Shown: positions 9,535-17,012 of the stretch, piece after piece
How positions within the stretch are numbered: position 1 is the first letter of the stretch
Layout: each line of letters begins with the position of its first letter
NCBI GenBank assembly: GCA_964518335.1
Contig: CAZFDT010000014.1
Span: 17,069 to 81,068 of the forward strand
Length of the DNA stretch: 64,000 nucleotides
Source: CAZFDT01 sp964518335
GTDB taxonomy: Bacteria; Planctomycetota; Phycisphaerae; Phycisphaerales; Phycisphaeraceae
Reading direction: 5' to 3'
Notes under the pieces: generated by a model
Databases searched by the model: none
Told to the model about the DNA's origin: nothing
What the model saw: the letters and a program-made list of their open reading frames with translations, nothing else
Translations under genes and position numbers: made by a program

Positions 9535-11214
9535 TCACGGTTTGTAGCGCGACTCGATGTGGCCGTCGGCGTAGAGGACGGAGCCGGCGTCGTCCTTGCG
9601 ACCTTCCTTGGCCTCCCAGAGCATGGGCGTGCGGGCGGGGTCGGGGATCTGGCTGAAACGTTCTGCGGGGCGTTCGTACACGAAGCCTGGCCGTTCGCCG
9701 GTGCGCTGGTTGACCAGGAGCTGGTCCATCGAGGGCATGACCTTGCGTAGCTGGTCGAGCCGCTCGGGCATGAGGCCCTGGTTCTGCTCGGCGTAGAGTC
9801 CGATCGCCAGGCCGATTTGGTTCATGTTGCTCATGGCGACGATGCCCTGGGCTTTTTTTCGCGCGTCGGCCAGGGCCTGCAGGTACGCCGTGACCGGCTC
9901 GCGCACGCCCCCGCCGCCGGAAGTGGCAGGCGCATCGGTGACGGCGACGGTAGGCGCGGCGCCAGCGGCTTTGGCGGTGGCGGCACCGGCGCGGCTGGCG
10001 GCGCTCGGCCGAACCGTCCCGATCGTGTGGCCCACGAACTTGAGCGTGTGCGCCGTATCCTGTGCCGGACGCTCGAACAGCAGGGCTACCTGGAACTTCG
10101 AGTACGAACTGAACGCCTGACTTCGCGTGTAACGCGGCTTGCACCACCAGGCGCCGGCGCCGGGCGAGCGCCATGACAGGTCGAGCGAGCCCAGCTTGTA
10201 GTCGTAGTCGATCGCCGCGCCGTCGGGCGTATGGCGCTGCACTTGTCCGGTGGCGGTGAGACCGATGACGCCGGGTGTGCCGCCGCTGAGGAAGTAGGCC
10301 GAGGTGAACTCGATCTGGCCTTTGGCGCCGGGATCGTCGTAAGTGAGCGTGCCCATCGCCGCGCCGCCGCTGCGCATCTCGATCTTCTCGGTCGTGGGCG
10401 GGACATCGGCGGGCAGCAGCACCTTATAGTCGCTGGTGTTGGCGCCGGCGACGTCGATCTGGAGCTTACTGTCGAATCGTGCGAACAGGAGGCGCGGCGT
10501 CAGCGCCGGGCCCGAGCCGTCGGTGGGCGTGAGCGTGAAGGCGTCGGGGTTGAAGTGCATCTTGTAGTCGCTGGACGACTGGCCGTGGGCGTCGAAGAGA
10601 CCTTGGGCGAGTTGCACCTCGACGAGGATGTGCCCGCCGTCGGCCGCGGGCCGCGCCAGCAGCAGTTCGTCGGGCCCGCCCATGGCGTACACCAGGTCCA
10701 CTGCAGCCAACGCGCCGGCGGCGGGCGAGCTCTTGAGCTTCGGACCTTTCACTCCCAGAGCTCGGTTGCCCGTGCCCGTGAGCAGGTTGTACGGCTCCTG
10801 CGTGTCCAGACCTCGCAACAGCGTCACCACGCTCACCGTCCGCGCCGACAGCAGCCTGGACTTGGCACCCGGCCCATATACGAAGAACCACACCGGCAGC
10901 CCTGTCGCTAACAGGGCCACTGCAGCAAGCGCGGCGGCACGTCCCCGCGTCACGTCCACGCCCAGCAGGTTGAACAAAGGTCGCGGCCCCACCGCCGCCT
11001 CGTCCCGCTCTGCCGCCCGCCGCGTCGCCTCACGCCATAGCTTCGAGTCCAGCCGGCTCGAATCGGGCGCCGACTCGGCCAACTCATACGCGTCCACCTG
11101 CTCCGTCGGCAGCGTCAGCACCGCCCCACACCCCGGGCACTTAACCCGGCGCCCGGCGCCGCCTTCGGGCGCTTTGAGCTTCTTCCCACACGCACAATTG
11201 ACCACGATCGTCAT
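9535..11214 (-). CDS. Zinc-ribbon membrane protein with pseudopilin-like C-terminal segment
   Basis: Encodes 559 residues starting MTIVVNCACGKKLKAPEG; the upstream GGTGG supports this start. The N-terminal zinc ribbon has CxC and CPGC pairs (residues 7-32). A single TM helix lies near residues 93-115 (AAALAAVALLATGLPVWFFV). A large exported domain of unknown fold follows. An Ala-rich linker leads to a C-terminal segment (NMNQIGLAIGLYAEQNQG ... SVLYADGHIESR) that resembles the end of DUF1559/H-X9-DG proteins, which derive from type II pseudopilins. The combination of a cytoplasmic zinc ribbon and pseudopilin-like tail is typical of planctomycetes. Function unknown. Confidence 0.8.
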   Translation of the reverse strand: MTIVVNCACGKKLKAPEGGAGRRVKCPGCGAVLTLPTEQVDAYELAESAPDSSRLDSKLWREATRRAAERDEAAVGPRPLFNLLGVDVTRGRAAALAAVALLATGLPVWFFVYGPGAKSRLLSARTVSVVTLLRGLDTQEPYNLLTGTGNRALGVKGPKLKSSPAAGALAAVDLVYAMGGPDELLLARPAADGGHILVEVQLAQGLFDAHGQSSSDYKMHFNPDAFTLTPTDGSGPALTPRLLFARFDSKLQIDVAGANTSDYKVLLPADVPPTTEKIEMRSGGAAMGTLTYDDPGAKGQIEFTSAYFLSGGTPGVIGLTATGQVQRHTPDGAAIDYDYKLGSLDLSWRSPGAGAWWCKPRYTRSQAFSSYSKFQVALLFERPAQDTAHTLKFVGHTIGTVRPSAASRAGAATAKAAGAAPTVAVTDAPATSGGGGVREPVTAYLQALADARKKAQGIVAMSNMNQIGLAIGLYAEQNQGLMPERLDQLRKVMPSMDQLLVNQRTGERPGFVYERPAERFSQIPDPARTPMLWEAKEGRKDDAGSVLYADGHIESRYKP

Positions 11215-11393
11215 AACCACCCCGCACAATTCTATCGCGCCCGAACGCGCGGCGAGGACGCCGCGGCCAAGCAAGAATGGCGGCGTGCGAGATGGGCCTT
11301 GTCATGTTCGCTGCGTCCTCGTTGCACATCGGGTGTTGTAGCGCGGCAGGGCCGATTTGACCGGAGCGGCGGACTGGGGCAGCATGGAGCGCG

Positions 11394-12236
11394 ATGGCCG
11401 ACGACGGCGGCAATCTGCTCAACGCCAAAGTGATCTCTCGTCACGACCTGACGCACGAGCTGAGTGTGGTGCAGGTGCAGCCCGACGGCGGGGTGGTTCC
11501 GCACTTTGAGCCGGGGCAGTTCATCACGCTGGGCCTGACGCGGGAACAGACGGCACCGTTGTCCGTGGCATCGCCGGGGCCGGCGACGGCCCAGGCCAAG
11601 GCGCCTTCTCCGGGGTCAAGGCTGGTGCGACGGGCCTATTCGATTGCTTCGGCGCCACGAGTCATCGACCACATCGAGCTCTACATTGTGCTCGTCGAGG
11701 AAGGCAAGCTCACGCCGCGGCTGTGGACGCTACACGAAGGCGACCGGCTGTGGATGGACCGCGAGTGCAAGGGCAACTTCACGCTGCGCGACGTGCCCGA
11801 CGGGCGCGACCTGGTCATGGTTTCGACGGGCACGGGGCTGGCACCGTTCATGTCAATGCTGCGGCAGTATCGAGGCACGGGGCGTTGGCGGCGGTTCGTA
11901 CTGATGCACGGGGCGCGGTGCGTGGCCGACCTGGGCTATCGCCAGGAACTGGAAGCGATCGGCCGGGAGGATCCGACGCTCGTGTACTTGCCGACCGTCA
12001 CGCGCGAACCCGCCGACTCGCCATGGCGCGGGCAGCGAGGGCGGGTGCAGGCCATGCTCGAGCCTCAGATGTATCAAAGCCTCGTCGGCGCGTCGCTCGA
12101 CTCGACCCAGTGCAGCGTATTTCTCTGCGGCAACCCGGCCATGATCGATGAGATGAGCCCCAAGCTCGAAGCCCGCGGCTTCGTCCGCGCCGCCCACGGT
12201 CAGCCAGGCAACCTGCACTACGAACGCTACTGGTGA
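11394..12236 (+). CDS. fpr: Ferredoxin/flavodoxin--NADP+ reductase
   Basis: Encodes 280 residues. FAD contact motif RRAYSIASAP (near 81-90), NADP motif VSTGTGLAPFMSMLR (near 143-157), FLCGNPAMIDEM near 244, and a C-terminal aromatic ending YERYW identify a bacterial FNR that shuttles electrons between NADP(H) and ferredoxin or flavodoxin. GGAG 5 nt before the ATG supports the start. A Pro/Ala-rich insertion (SPGPATAQAKAPSPGSR) before the FAD motif lengthens it relative to the usual 255-260 residues. It is divergent from the zinc-ribbon gene. Confidence 0.93.
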   Translation: MADDGGNLLNAKVISRHDLTHELSVVQVQPDGGVVPHFEPGQFITLGLTREQTAPLSVASPGPATAQAKAPSPGSRLVRRAYSIASAPRVIDHIELYIVLVEEGKLTPRLWTLHEGDRLWMDRECKGNFTLRDVPDGRDLVMVSTGTGLAPFMSMLRQYRGTGRWRRFVLMHGARCVADLGYRQELEAIGREDPTLVYLPTVTREPADSPWRGQRGRVQAMLEPQMYQSLVGASLDSTQCSVFLCGNPAMIDEMSPKLEARGFVRAAHGQPGNLHYERYW

Positions 12237-12251
12237 TCCGGCACAGGACCA

Positions 12252-12986
12252 TCAACGAAGATTATCCGCCATCAGGTTCGCCAGCGCGGCGCAGCGATCA
12301 ACAAAGGCGGCCAGGTCAGCCGGAGCGCGACGGTAATCGTGTAGCAGGAAAGCCAGGACGCCAGCACGACTCTCGATCGCCAATTCATGATTATCGCACA
12401 TGGCGTGGCCGAACGCACCGGCCATGGCGGCGCGGATGGCCGCGTGGTTCGGCCCGAATACCAGATTGCTCCGCCCGAAGGCGTCCATGCCCGGAAAGAC
12501 CTTGGTGTCGTGGATCATGCTGTGAATCGGGTGATTGGGCGTGAGGCGGAACCGCGGTGGCGACGGGGACAGGTCGTCGATCAACACGACGGTGCGGCCG
12601 GTGATGTCATCTTCCACAAGCCCCGCCGCGGCGACGATTGGCCGTTGCAGTGACACTCGCACGACTACGACGTGGCGTCCTCTTGCGCGACCTTCGAACG
12701 CCGCGTCACACCGCAAATCGAAAGCGTTGCGCGACCATTCGTGCAATGTCAGTCTCACCCGCTCCAGTAATTCGCCCTCCCGCTCGGGATCGATGACGGG
12801 CGAGAATGTCGCGAGTGTCTGAAGCTGCAGGACACCGTCGGACTCGCGCAGTCGGCGATGGTATCGCCAAGCCAGCAGCACCAGCCCGGCGGCGACGGCC
12901 AGACCCAGCATCACCGCCGCGAACGCCAGGGCCTGCGCGGTGGGCGGCGCTGGAGCTTGTCCCAGCATGTGGACCGGGATCATCAT
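12252..12986 (-). CDS. Membrane-anchored hypothetical protein downstream of ruvB
   Basis: Encodes 244 residues: an N-terminal hydrophobic helix (residues 18-41, ALAFAAVMLGLAVAAGLVLLA), then a basic stop-transfer (WRYHRR) and a soluble domain. Segments such as GRTVVLIDDLSPSPPRF and HSMIHDTKVFPGMDAFGRSN are readable, but no known family is recognised. The start codon is 6 bp after the ruvB stop, so it is co-transcribed with ruvB. That does not by itself imply a role in recombination. Confidence 0.75.
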   Translation of the reverse strand: MMIPVHMLGQAPAPPTAQALAFAAVMLGLAVAAGLVLLAWRYHRRLRESDGVLQLQTLATFSPVIDPEREGELLERVRLTLHEWSRNAFDLRCDAAFEGRARGRHVVVVRVSLQRPIVAAAGLVEDDITGRTVVLIDDLSPSPPRFRLTPNHPIHSMIHDTKVFPGMDAFGRSNLVFGPNHAAIRAAMAGAFGHAMCDNHELAIESRAGVLAFLLHDYRRAPADLAAFVDRCAALANLMADNLR

Positions 12987-12992
12987 CGAGGG

Positions 12993-14027
12993 CTACTCGA
13001 AGAGCGATTCGTCGGCCGGCTCGGGCAGGGCGATGCTGACGCCCAGGTGTTTGGCCGCCGCCGCGGTGAGTTGGCGGCCCTTGCGGGTGCGGGCGAGGAA
13101 GCCGATCTGCAGAAGGTAGGGCTCGACCACGTCCTCGAGCGTGCCGGAGTCTTCGCTGAGCGTGGCGGCGATGGCTTCGAGGCCCACGGGCCCGCCGCGG
13201 TACACATCGGCGATGGTGCGCAGGTACTTGCGGTCGAGGTCGTCGAGGCCCAGTTCGTCGATGCCTTCGAGGCGCAGGGCATCGTCGATCACTGCCGGCG
13301 TGATGCGGCCGTCGGCCTTCACCTGTGCGAAGTCGCGTACGCGCCGCAGCAGGCGATTGGCGACGCGCGGCGTGCCGCGACTGCGCTGGGCAATGGTCGA
13401 AAAAGCATCGGCGCCACCGCTGAGCTTGAGCAGGTTGGCCGAGCGATGAAGGATACGCAGAAGATCCGCCTCACCATAGAAGTCCAGGTTATGCGTGATG
13501 CCGAACCGGCTTCGCATCGGCCCTGAGAGCAGCCCCGCTCGCGTCGTTGCTCCGATAAGGCAGAACGGCTTGAGCGGCAGCGTGATCGTCTTGGCGTGCA
13601 TACCGCTGTCCACCGTCACATCGATCTTGTAGTCCTCCATCGCCGGGTAGATGTACTCCTCGACGATCGGCGGCATGCGGTGAATCTCGTCGATGAACAG
13701 CACGTCGCCCTGTTGCAGCTTGGTCAGCGTGCCCACGAGGTCGGTCGGGCGCGTCAACGCCGGCCCGGACGTGACGATCACGTGACTGCCCATCTCGTTG
13801 GCGATGATGTGCGCCAGCGTCGTCTTGCCCAGCCCCGGCGGGCCGTGCAGCAGCACGTGTTCCATCGGCTCGCCCCGCTGCTTGCATGCGGTGAGCGAGA
13901 TGCGCAGCTTCTCGACGAGCTTGGGTTGCCCCACGTAGTCGTCCAGCCGCGTCGGGCGCAGCGACAGGTTGAGCTTGTCCTCCTGCTCGCTGACGGGTTC
14001 ACCGGAGATGATGCGCTGTTTGGCCAT
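12993..14027 (-). CDS. ruvB: Holliday junction branch-migration helicase RuvB
   Basis: Encodes 344 residues. Walker A HGPPGLGKTTLAHI (near 62-75), Walker B VLFIDEIHRMPP, sensor 1 with GATTRAGLLSGPMRSRFG, and a C-terminal winged-helix segment (GGPVGLEAIAATLSED) are all present. RuvB is the hexameric AAA+ motor that drives branch migration with RuvA. Neither ruvA nor ruvC is adjacent. There is no SD; a TATATT box ends 11 nt upstream of the ATG. Confidence 0.97.
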   Translation of the reverse strand: MAKQRIISGEPVSEQEDKLNLSLRPTRLDDYVGQPKLVEKLRISLTACKQRGEPMEHVLLHGPPGLGKTTLAHIIANEMGSHVIVTSGPALTRPTDLVGTLTKLQQGDVLFIDEIHRMPPIVEEYIYPAMEDYKIDVTVDSGMHAKTITLPLKPFCLIGATTRAGLLSGPMRSRFGITHNLDFYGEADLLRILHRSANLLKLSGGADAFSTIAQRSRGTPRVANRLLRRVRDFAQVKADGRITPAVIDDALRLEGIDELGLDDLDRKYLRTIADVYRGGPVGLEAIAATLSEDSGTLEDVVEPYLLQIGFLARTRKGRQLTAAAAKHLGVSIALPEPADESLFE

Positions 14028-14038
14028 GCGTGCCGCTC

Positions 14039-14044
14039 AATATA
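14039..14044 (-). promoter_or_regulatory. -10 box TATATT of ruvB
   Basis: On the minus strand GGCTATATT is followed by 11 nt and the ruvB start codon. This implies a leader of at most a few nucleotides. Confidence 0.45.
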
Positions 14045-14080
14045 GCCGCACGGCGGATGATGTGGAGCACGCCGCCGAAG

Positions 14081-14812
14081 TTATGCCTTGGCCAGCACGA
14101 TGTCGAACACGCCCTCGCGATAGGTGCGGCCATCGCGCTCGTGGGCGGTGAGGTCGATGATCAGCGACGGACGGATGAAGGCGTCGTTGCTCTGGTGTGG
14201 GTCGCCCTTGAAGTAGAGTTGTGTGATGAGGGTCTTGTAGCCGACGGCGCGGACGAGATAGTGGATGTGCGGCGGCCGCCACTGGCGCAACCCGATGCGA
14301 TACGGGCCGGGGTGGATCGTCTCGACCTCGTAGCGACCTTGCTCGTCGGTCAGCAGCCGCGTGCGATTCGTGAACACATCCGGCGCCGGCGGCAGACGCG
14401 GGTCGTCATTGTCGTATCGCCCATCACGATTGGCCTGCCACAAGTCCAGTGTCACCCCCGGGAGTGGTTTGCGTGTGTCGATGCCCCACACCCGCCCACG
14501 GATGAGCAACACGTCGCCCGGCTCCAGCGGCGGCGTCAGCTTGCCTCGATACGGCGCGCCCTCGCGATAGAAAGGCCCAAGGATGTTCGGCTCGGTCGCC
14601 ACCCACTTGCCCCGCGGCTCGACGGCTTCGGGCGGCGGCGCGTCAGTCGTGTCGCCCCGTCCGCGCAGATAATCGCCATACGATCCCACTTCCCCGCTGC
14701 CCTCAGTGACCTGGGCCCCCGCCCGTAGCACCAGCCCTCCAGTGCTCACCGCCGCCAGCCCCGCCGCACCGCCCCAGAGAAATCGACGCCGTGATGGATT
14801 GGGAGTGTTCAT
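14081..14812 (-). CDS. Intradiol ring-cleavage dioxygenase, Tat-exported
   Basis: Encodes 243 residues. The N-terminus SRRRFLWGGAAGLAAVS is a twin-arginine signal. The body matches protocatechuate 3,4-dioxygenase-like proteins: TEPNILGPFYREGAPYRGKL, GVTLDLWQANRDGRYDN, GRYEVETIHPGPYRIG and RPPHIHYLV. The last three contain the expected two Tyr and two His ligands for non-haem Fe(III). Catechol-type substrates are expected from the family. No other aromatic-degradation gene is nearby, so it may be a stand-alone extracytoplasmic enzyme acting on phenolics. Confidence 0.9.
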   Translation of the reverse strand: MNTPNPSRRRFLWGGAAGLAAVSTGGLVLRAGAQVTEGSGEVGSYGDYLRGRGDTTDAPPPEAVEPRGKWVATEPNILGPFYREGAPYRGKLTPPLEPGDVLLIRGRVWGIDTRKPLPGVTLDLWQANRDGRYDNDDPRLPPAPDVFTNRTRLLTDEQGRYEVETIHPGPYRIGLRQWRPPHIHYLVRAVGYKTLITQLYFKGDPHQSNDAFIRPSLIIDLTAHERDGRTYREGVFDIVLAKA

Positions 14813-14887
14813 GTCAGTGTCTGACGCCGGCGGCGCTCCAAAGTTTCCTCATACAGGCGGCGGCTCGGACCGACCCGCGATGATGCG

Positions 14888-14913
14888 CTATCGGGGAGGG
14901 GTCAACCCGATAG
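14888..14913 (-). terminator. Perfect hairpin downstream of lysA, possible terminator
   Basis: CTATCGGG and CCCGATAG form a perfect 8-bp stem with a 10-nt loop, about 150 nt beyond the lysA stop. There is no U-run, so termination by this hairpin is plausible but unproven. It also sits between the lysA and dioxygenase units. Confidence 0.45.
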
Positions 14914-14988
14914 TTGCCGCCAGATCGGCCTCATCGGGCGATCCCATTCGTCGTCTTCGGAGGTGAACCCGAACATATGCCGCAGCCG

Positions 14989-15048
14989 CTACTGCTCTAC
15001 ACGAGTCTGCGACTTGATGGCTTCAGTGATTTCTTCGACTTCGCTCAT
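14989..15048 (-). CDS. Possible 19-residue peptide just downstream of lysA, followed by an in-frame amber codon
   Basis: Starting 12 nt after the lysA stop, an ATG opens MSEVEEITEAIKSQTRVEQ and then meets TAG. The same frame continues beyond the TAG for 28 codons (beginning RLRHMFGF and ending WRQLSG) to a TGA inside the hairpin at 14888-14913. The N-terminal part looks amphipathic and protein-like. It may be a short real gene, a 48-codon gene broken by a nonsense change, or chance. No clear SD is present. Confidence 0.3.
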   Translation of the reverse strand: MSEVEEITEAIKSQTRVEQ

Positions 15049-15060
15049 ACACTTGATCGT

Positions 15061-16362
15061 TCACACCGCCTGAGCTTCAAGCTCCGGGGCGAGCAGGTCG
15101 TCGTAGGTTTCGCGGCGGCGGATGACGGTGGCGTTCTTGCGATCGACGAGGACCTCGACGGGACGGGGCATGGCGTTGTAGTTGCTGGCCATGACCATGC
15201 CATAGGCCCCCGCGCTGAAGACGCACAGCAGGTCGCCGCGCGCCACGGGTGGAAGCGGGCGGTCCTTGGCGAGGAAGTCGCCGCTCTCGCAGATCGGGCC
15301 GACGATATCGCACTTCTCCAGGCCGGGCATGTCGTGCTCGCGCTGCCGCCTTCCAGGAGCGTGGTGCGGCGCGACATTGGTCGGCCAGATGAAATGGAAC
15401 GAGTCGTACAGCGTCGGGCGGATCAGATGGTGCATCCCGCTGTCCACGATGACGAATTTTTTCCGCCCGCCCATCTTGATGTACTGGACACGCGTGACGA
15501 GCACGCCGGCATTGGCGGCAATGGTGCGGCCCGGCTCCAGAATGACCTTGCCGCCGCCCTTGACGAAGGGCAACAGCAACGGAACGATCTTCTCCGCATA
15601 CTCGCTGTACGTCGGCGTCTGCTCGTTCTCATAGTCGGCGCCAAACCCGCCGCCAATGTCCAACGCGGTGATGCGATGGCCCTGCTTGGCCAGCTCGTCC
15701 ACCAGCGCCAGGGCCTTGGTGATCGCATCGACGTATGGATCGACAGTATAGACCGGCGAGCCGATGTGCAGGTGAATCGCCGTCAGCCGTAGATGCTCGT
15801 CCCGGCCGTAACGCTCGAAGAACCGGCGGGCACGCTCGATATCGACGCCGAACTTCGTCTCCTTCTTACCCGTGGTGGTCTTGGCGTGCGTCTTGGGATC
15901 GACATCGGGGTTCACGCGCAGAGCCCCGTAGGCGACTTGGCCCATGTGGCGGGCGATCTGGGCGATATTCTCGAATTCGGCCTCGCTCTCGATGTTGAAC
16001 AGCCCGATCTTCGCGTCGATGGCCTGACGGATTTCCTCGTCGGTCTTACCGACGCCGGCATAGACAATCTTGGACGGGTTTACGCCCGCATGCTGTGCTC
16101 GATACAACTCGCCGCCACTCACCACATCCATGCCCGCCCCGCGGTCGGCGAGCATCTTGATGAGGTGAACGTTGCCGCAACTCTTGATCGAGTAGCAGAT
16201 CAGCGGCTTGAGCGGGGCGAACGCCGCAGCCAAGGCGTCGTAATGACGCTCGAAGGTCCGCCGCGAGTAAATGTACGCCGGTGTGCCCACCTGCTGCACC
16301 AACTCGTCGAGCGAAAGGTCCTCGACGTAAAGCTGACCGTCACGATACTCGAAGAAATCCAT
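15061..16362 (-). CDS. lysA: Diaminopimelate decarboxylase
   Basis: Encodes 433 residues from ATG 16362; a GTG 12 nt upstream is an alternative. It is a PLP fold-III enzyme that makes lysine from meso-diaminopimelate. PLP-lysine region is LICYSIKSCGNVHLIKML. Other landmarks are GAGMDVVSGGELYRA, KFGVDIERARRFF, HLHIGSPV, a glycine-rich LDIGGGFGADYE, ILEPGRTIAANAGVL, and CESGDFLAKDR, which carries the active-site Cys contributed across the dimer. A TACAAT box lies upstream of the start. Confidence 0.95.
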   Translation of the reverse strand: MDFFEYRDGQLYVEDLSLDELVQQVGTPAYIYSRRTFERHYDALAAAFAPLKPLICYSIKSCGNVHLIKMLADRGAGMDVVSGGELYRAQHAGVNPSKIVYAGVGKTDEEIRQAIDAKIGLFNIESEAEFENIAQIARHMGQVAYGALRVNPDVDPKTHAKTTTGKKETKFGVDIERARRFFERYGRDEHLRLTAIHLHIGSPVYTVDPYVDAITKALALVDELAKQGHRITALDIGGGFGADYENEQTPTYSEYAEKIVPLLLPFVKGGGKVILEPGRTIAANAGVLVTRVQYIKMGGRKKFVIVDSGMHHLIRPTLYDSFHFIWPTNVAPHHAPGRRQREHDMPGLEKCDIVGPICESGDFLAKDRPLPPVARGDLLCVFSAGAYGMVMASNYNAMPRPVEVLVDRKNATVIRRRETYDDLLAPELEAQAV

Positions 16363-16388
16363 AAAAGGTCTCACATGGGAAGCCCTGC

Positions 16389-16394
16389 ATTGTA
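16389..16394 (-). promoter_or_regulatory. -10 box TACAAT of lysA
   Basis: On the minus strand AAGCTACAAT lies 14 nt before the alternative GTG and 26 nt before the preferred ATG. It follows the GCTAnnnT pattern of other starts in the window. Confidence 0.45.
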
Positions 16395-16457
16395 GCTTTT
16401 CGGGCGTAGTCGGTGGTGCGGTGCAATGGCGGCCCCGTCATGGCAACGTGGGACTGG

Positions 16458-16952
16458 TCACATCACGCGCAACACGTCCGCGACAGGCGAGTCGGTCGGG
16501 AGAATGTCGCGGACGATCTGGTCCAGGGCGTGGCGTTGGCCGGGCCAGAGAAAGTGGCGGTCCCCGTGGTCACGGGCGATCCAGCGGTGGGCGTCGTGAG
16601 ATTCGTCGAGCGTGGGCTCGCTGCCGAACGCCACCTCGGCGGCAAAACAGGGGCTGAGCATGATGCAGTCGGCCGGGGCCAGAAAGAAGGCGTTAATCGA
16701 TTCGAGCTGCCATAACCCCCGCAGTGCCTGGCCTGACGTATAGCCAGTCTCCTCGCGCAGCTCGCGCACGGCGGCCTGCACGGCGGTTTCGCCGTCCTCG
16801 ATATGGCCCATCACCGGCTGCCACGTGCCCGCCAGTGGCGACGCCACGTTGGCGGCACGACGCAGTTGCAGGAACTCACTCCCCTTCGCATTCGGGGTGC
16901 GGCGGAAAACGTACACGTCCACGATGTCGGTGCGTACGGGCGGACCGGGCAT
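16458..16952 (-). CDS. Nudix hydrolase
   Basis: Encodes 164 residues from ATG 16952 (MPGPPVRTDIVDVYVF). The Nudix box is GHIEDGETAVQAAVRELREE plus TGYT, fitting GX5EX7REUXEEXGU. The early GTWQPVMGHI and ELREETGYTSG segments resemble NTP pyrophosphohydrolases of the NudB (dihydroneopterin triphosphate) type, but the substrate is not decided by sequence. There is no SD; TATACT ends 6 nt upstream of the ATG. It is divergent from the histidine kinase gene. Confidence 0.88.
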   Translation of the reverse strand: MPGPPVRTDIVDVYVFRRTPNAKGSEFLQLRRAANVASPLAGTWQPVMGHIEDGETAVQAAVRELREETGYTSGQALRGLWQLESINAFFLAPADCIMLSPCFAAEVAFGSEPTLDESHDAHRWIARDHGDRHFLWPGQRHALDQIVRDILPTDSPVADVLRVM

Positions 16953-16958
16953 ATGGCG

Positions 16959-16964
16959 AGTATA
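16959..16964 (-). promoter_or_regulatory. -10 box TATACT of the Nudix gene, leaderless
   Basis: On the minus strand GAGCTATACT, then 6 nt, then ATG. This spacing puts the transcription start on or next to the start codon. Confidence 0.5.
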
Positions 16965-16996
16965 GCTCGGGCTGTCGCGGCGAGACGCACCTCTGC

Positions 16997-17002
16997 TATG
17001 CT
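16997..17002 (+). promoter_or_regulatory. -10 box TATGCT of the histidine kinase gene
   Basis: GCTATGCT ends 10 nt before ATG 17013. The ATG inside the box (16998) is in the same frame but is an unlikely start. Confidence 0.45.
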
Positions 17003-17012
17003 CGATACCGCC

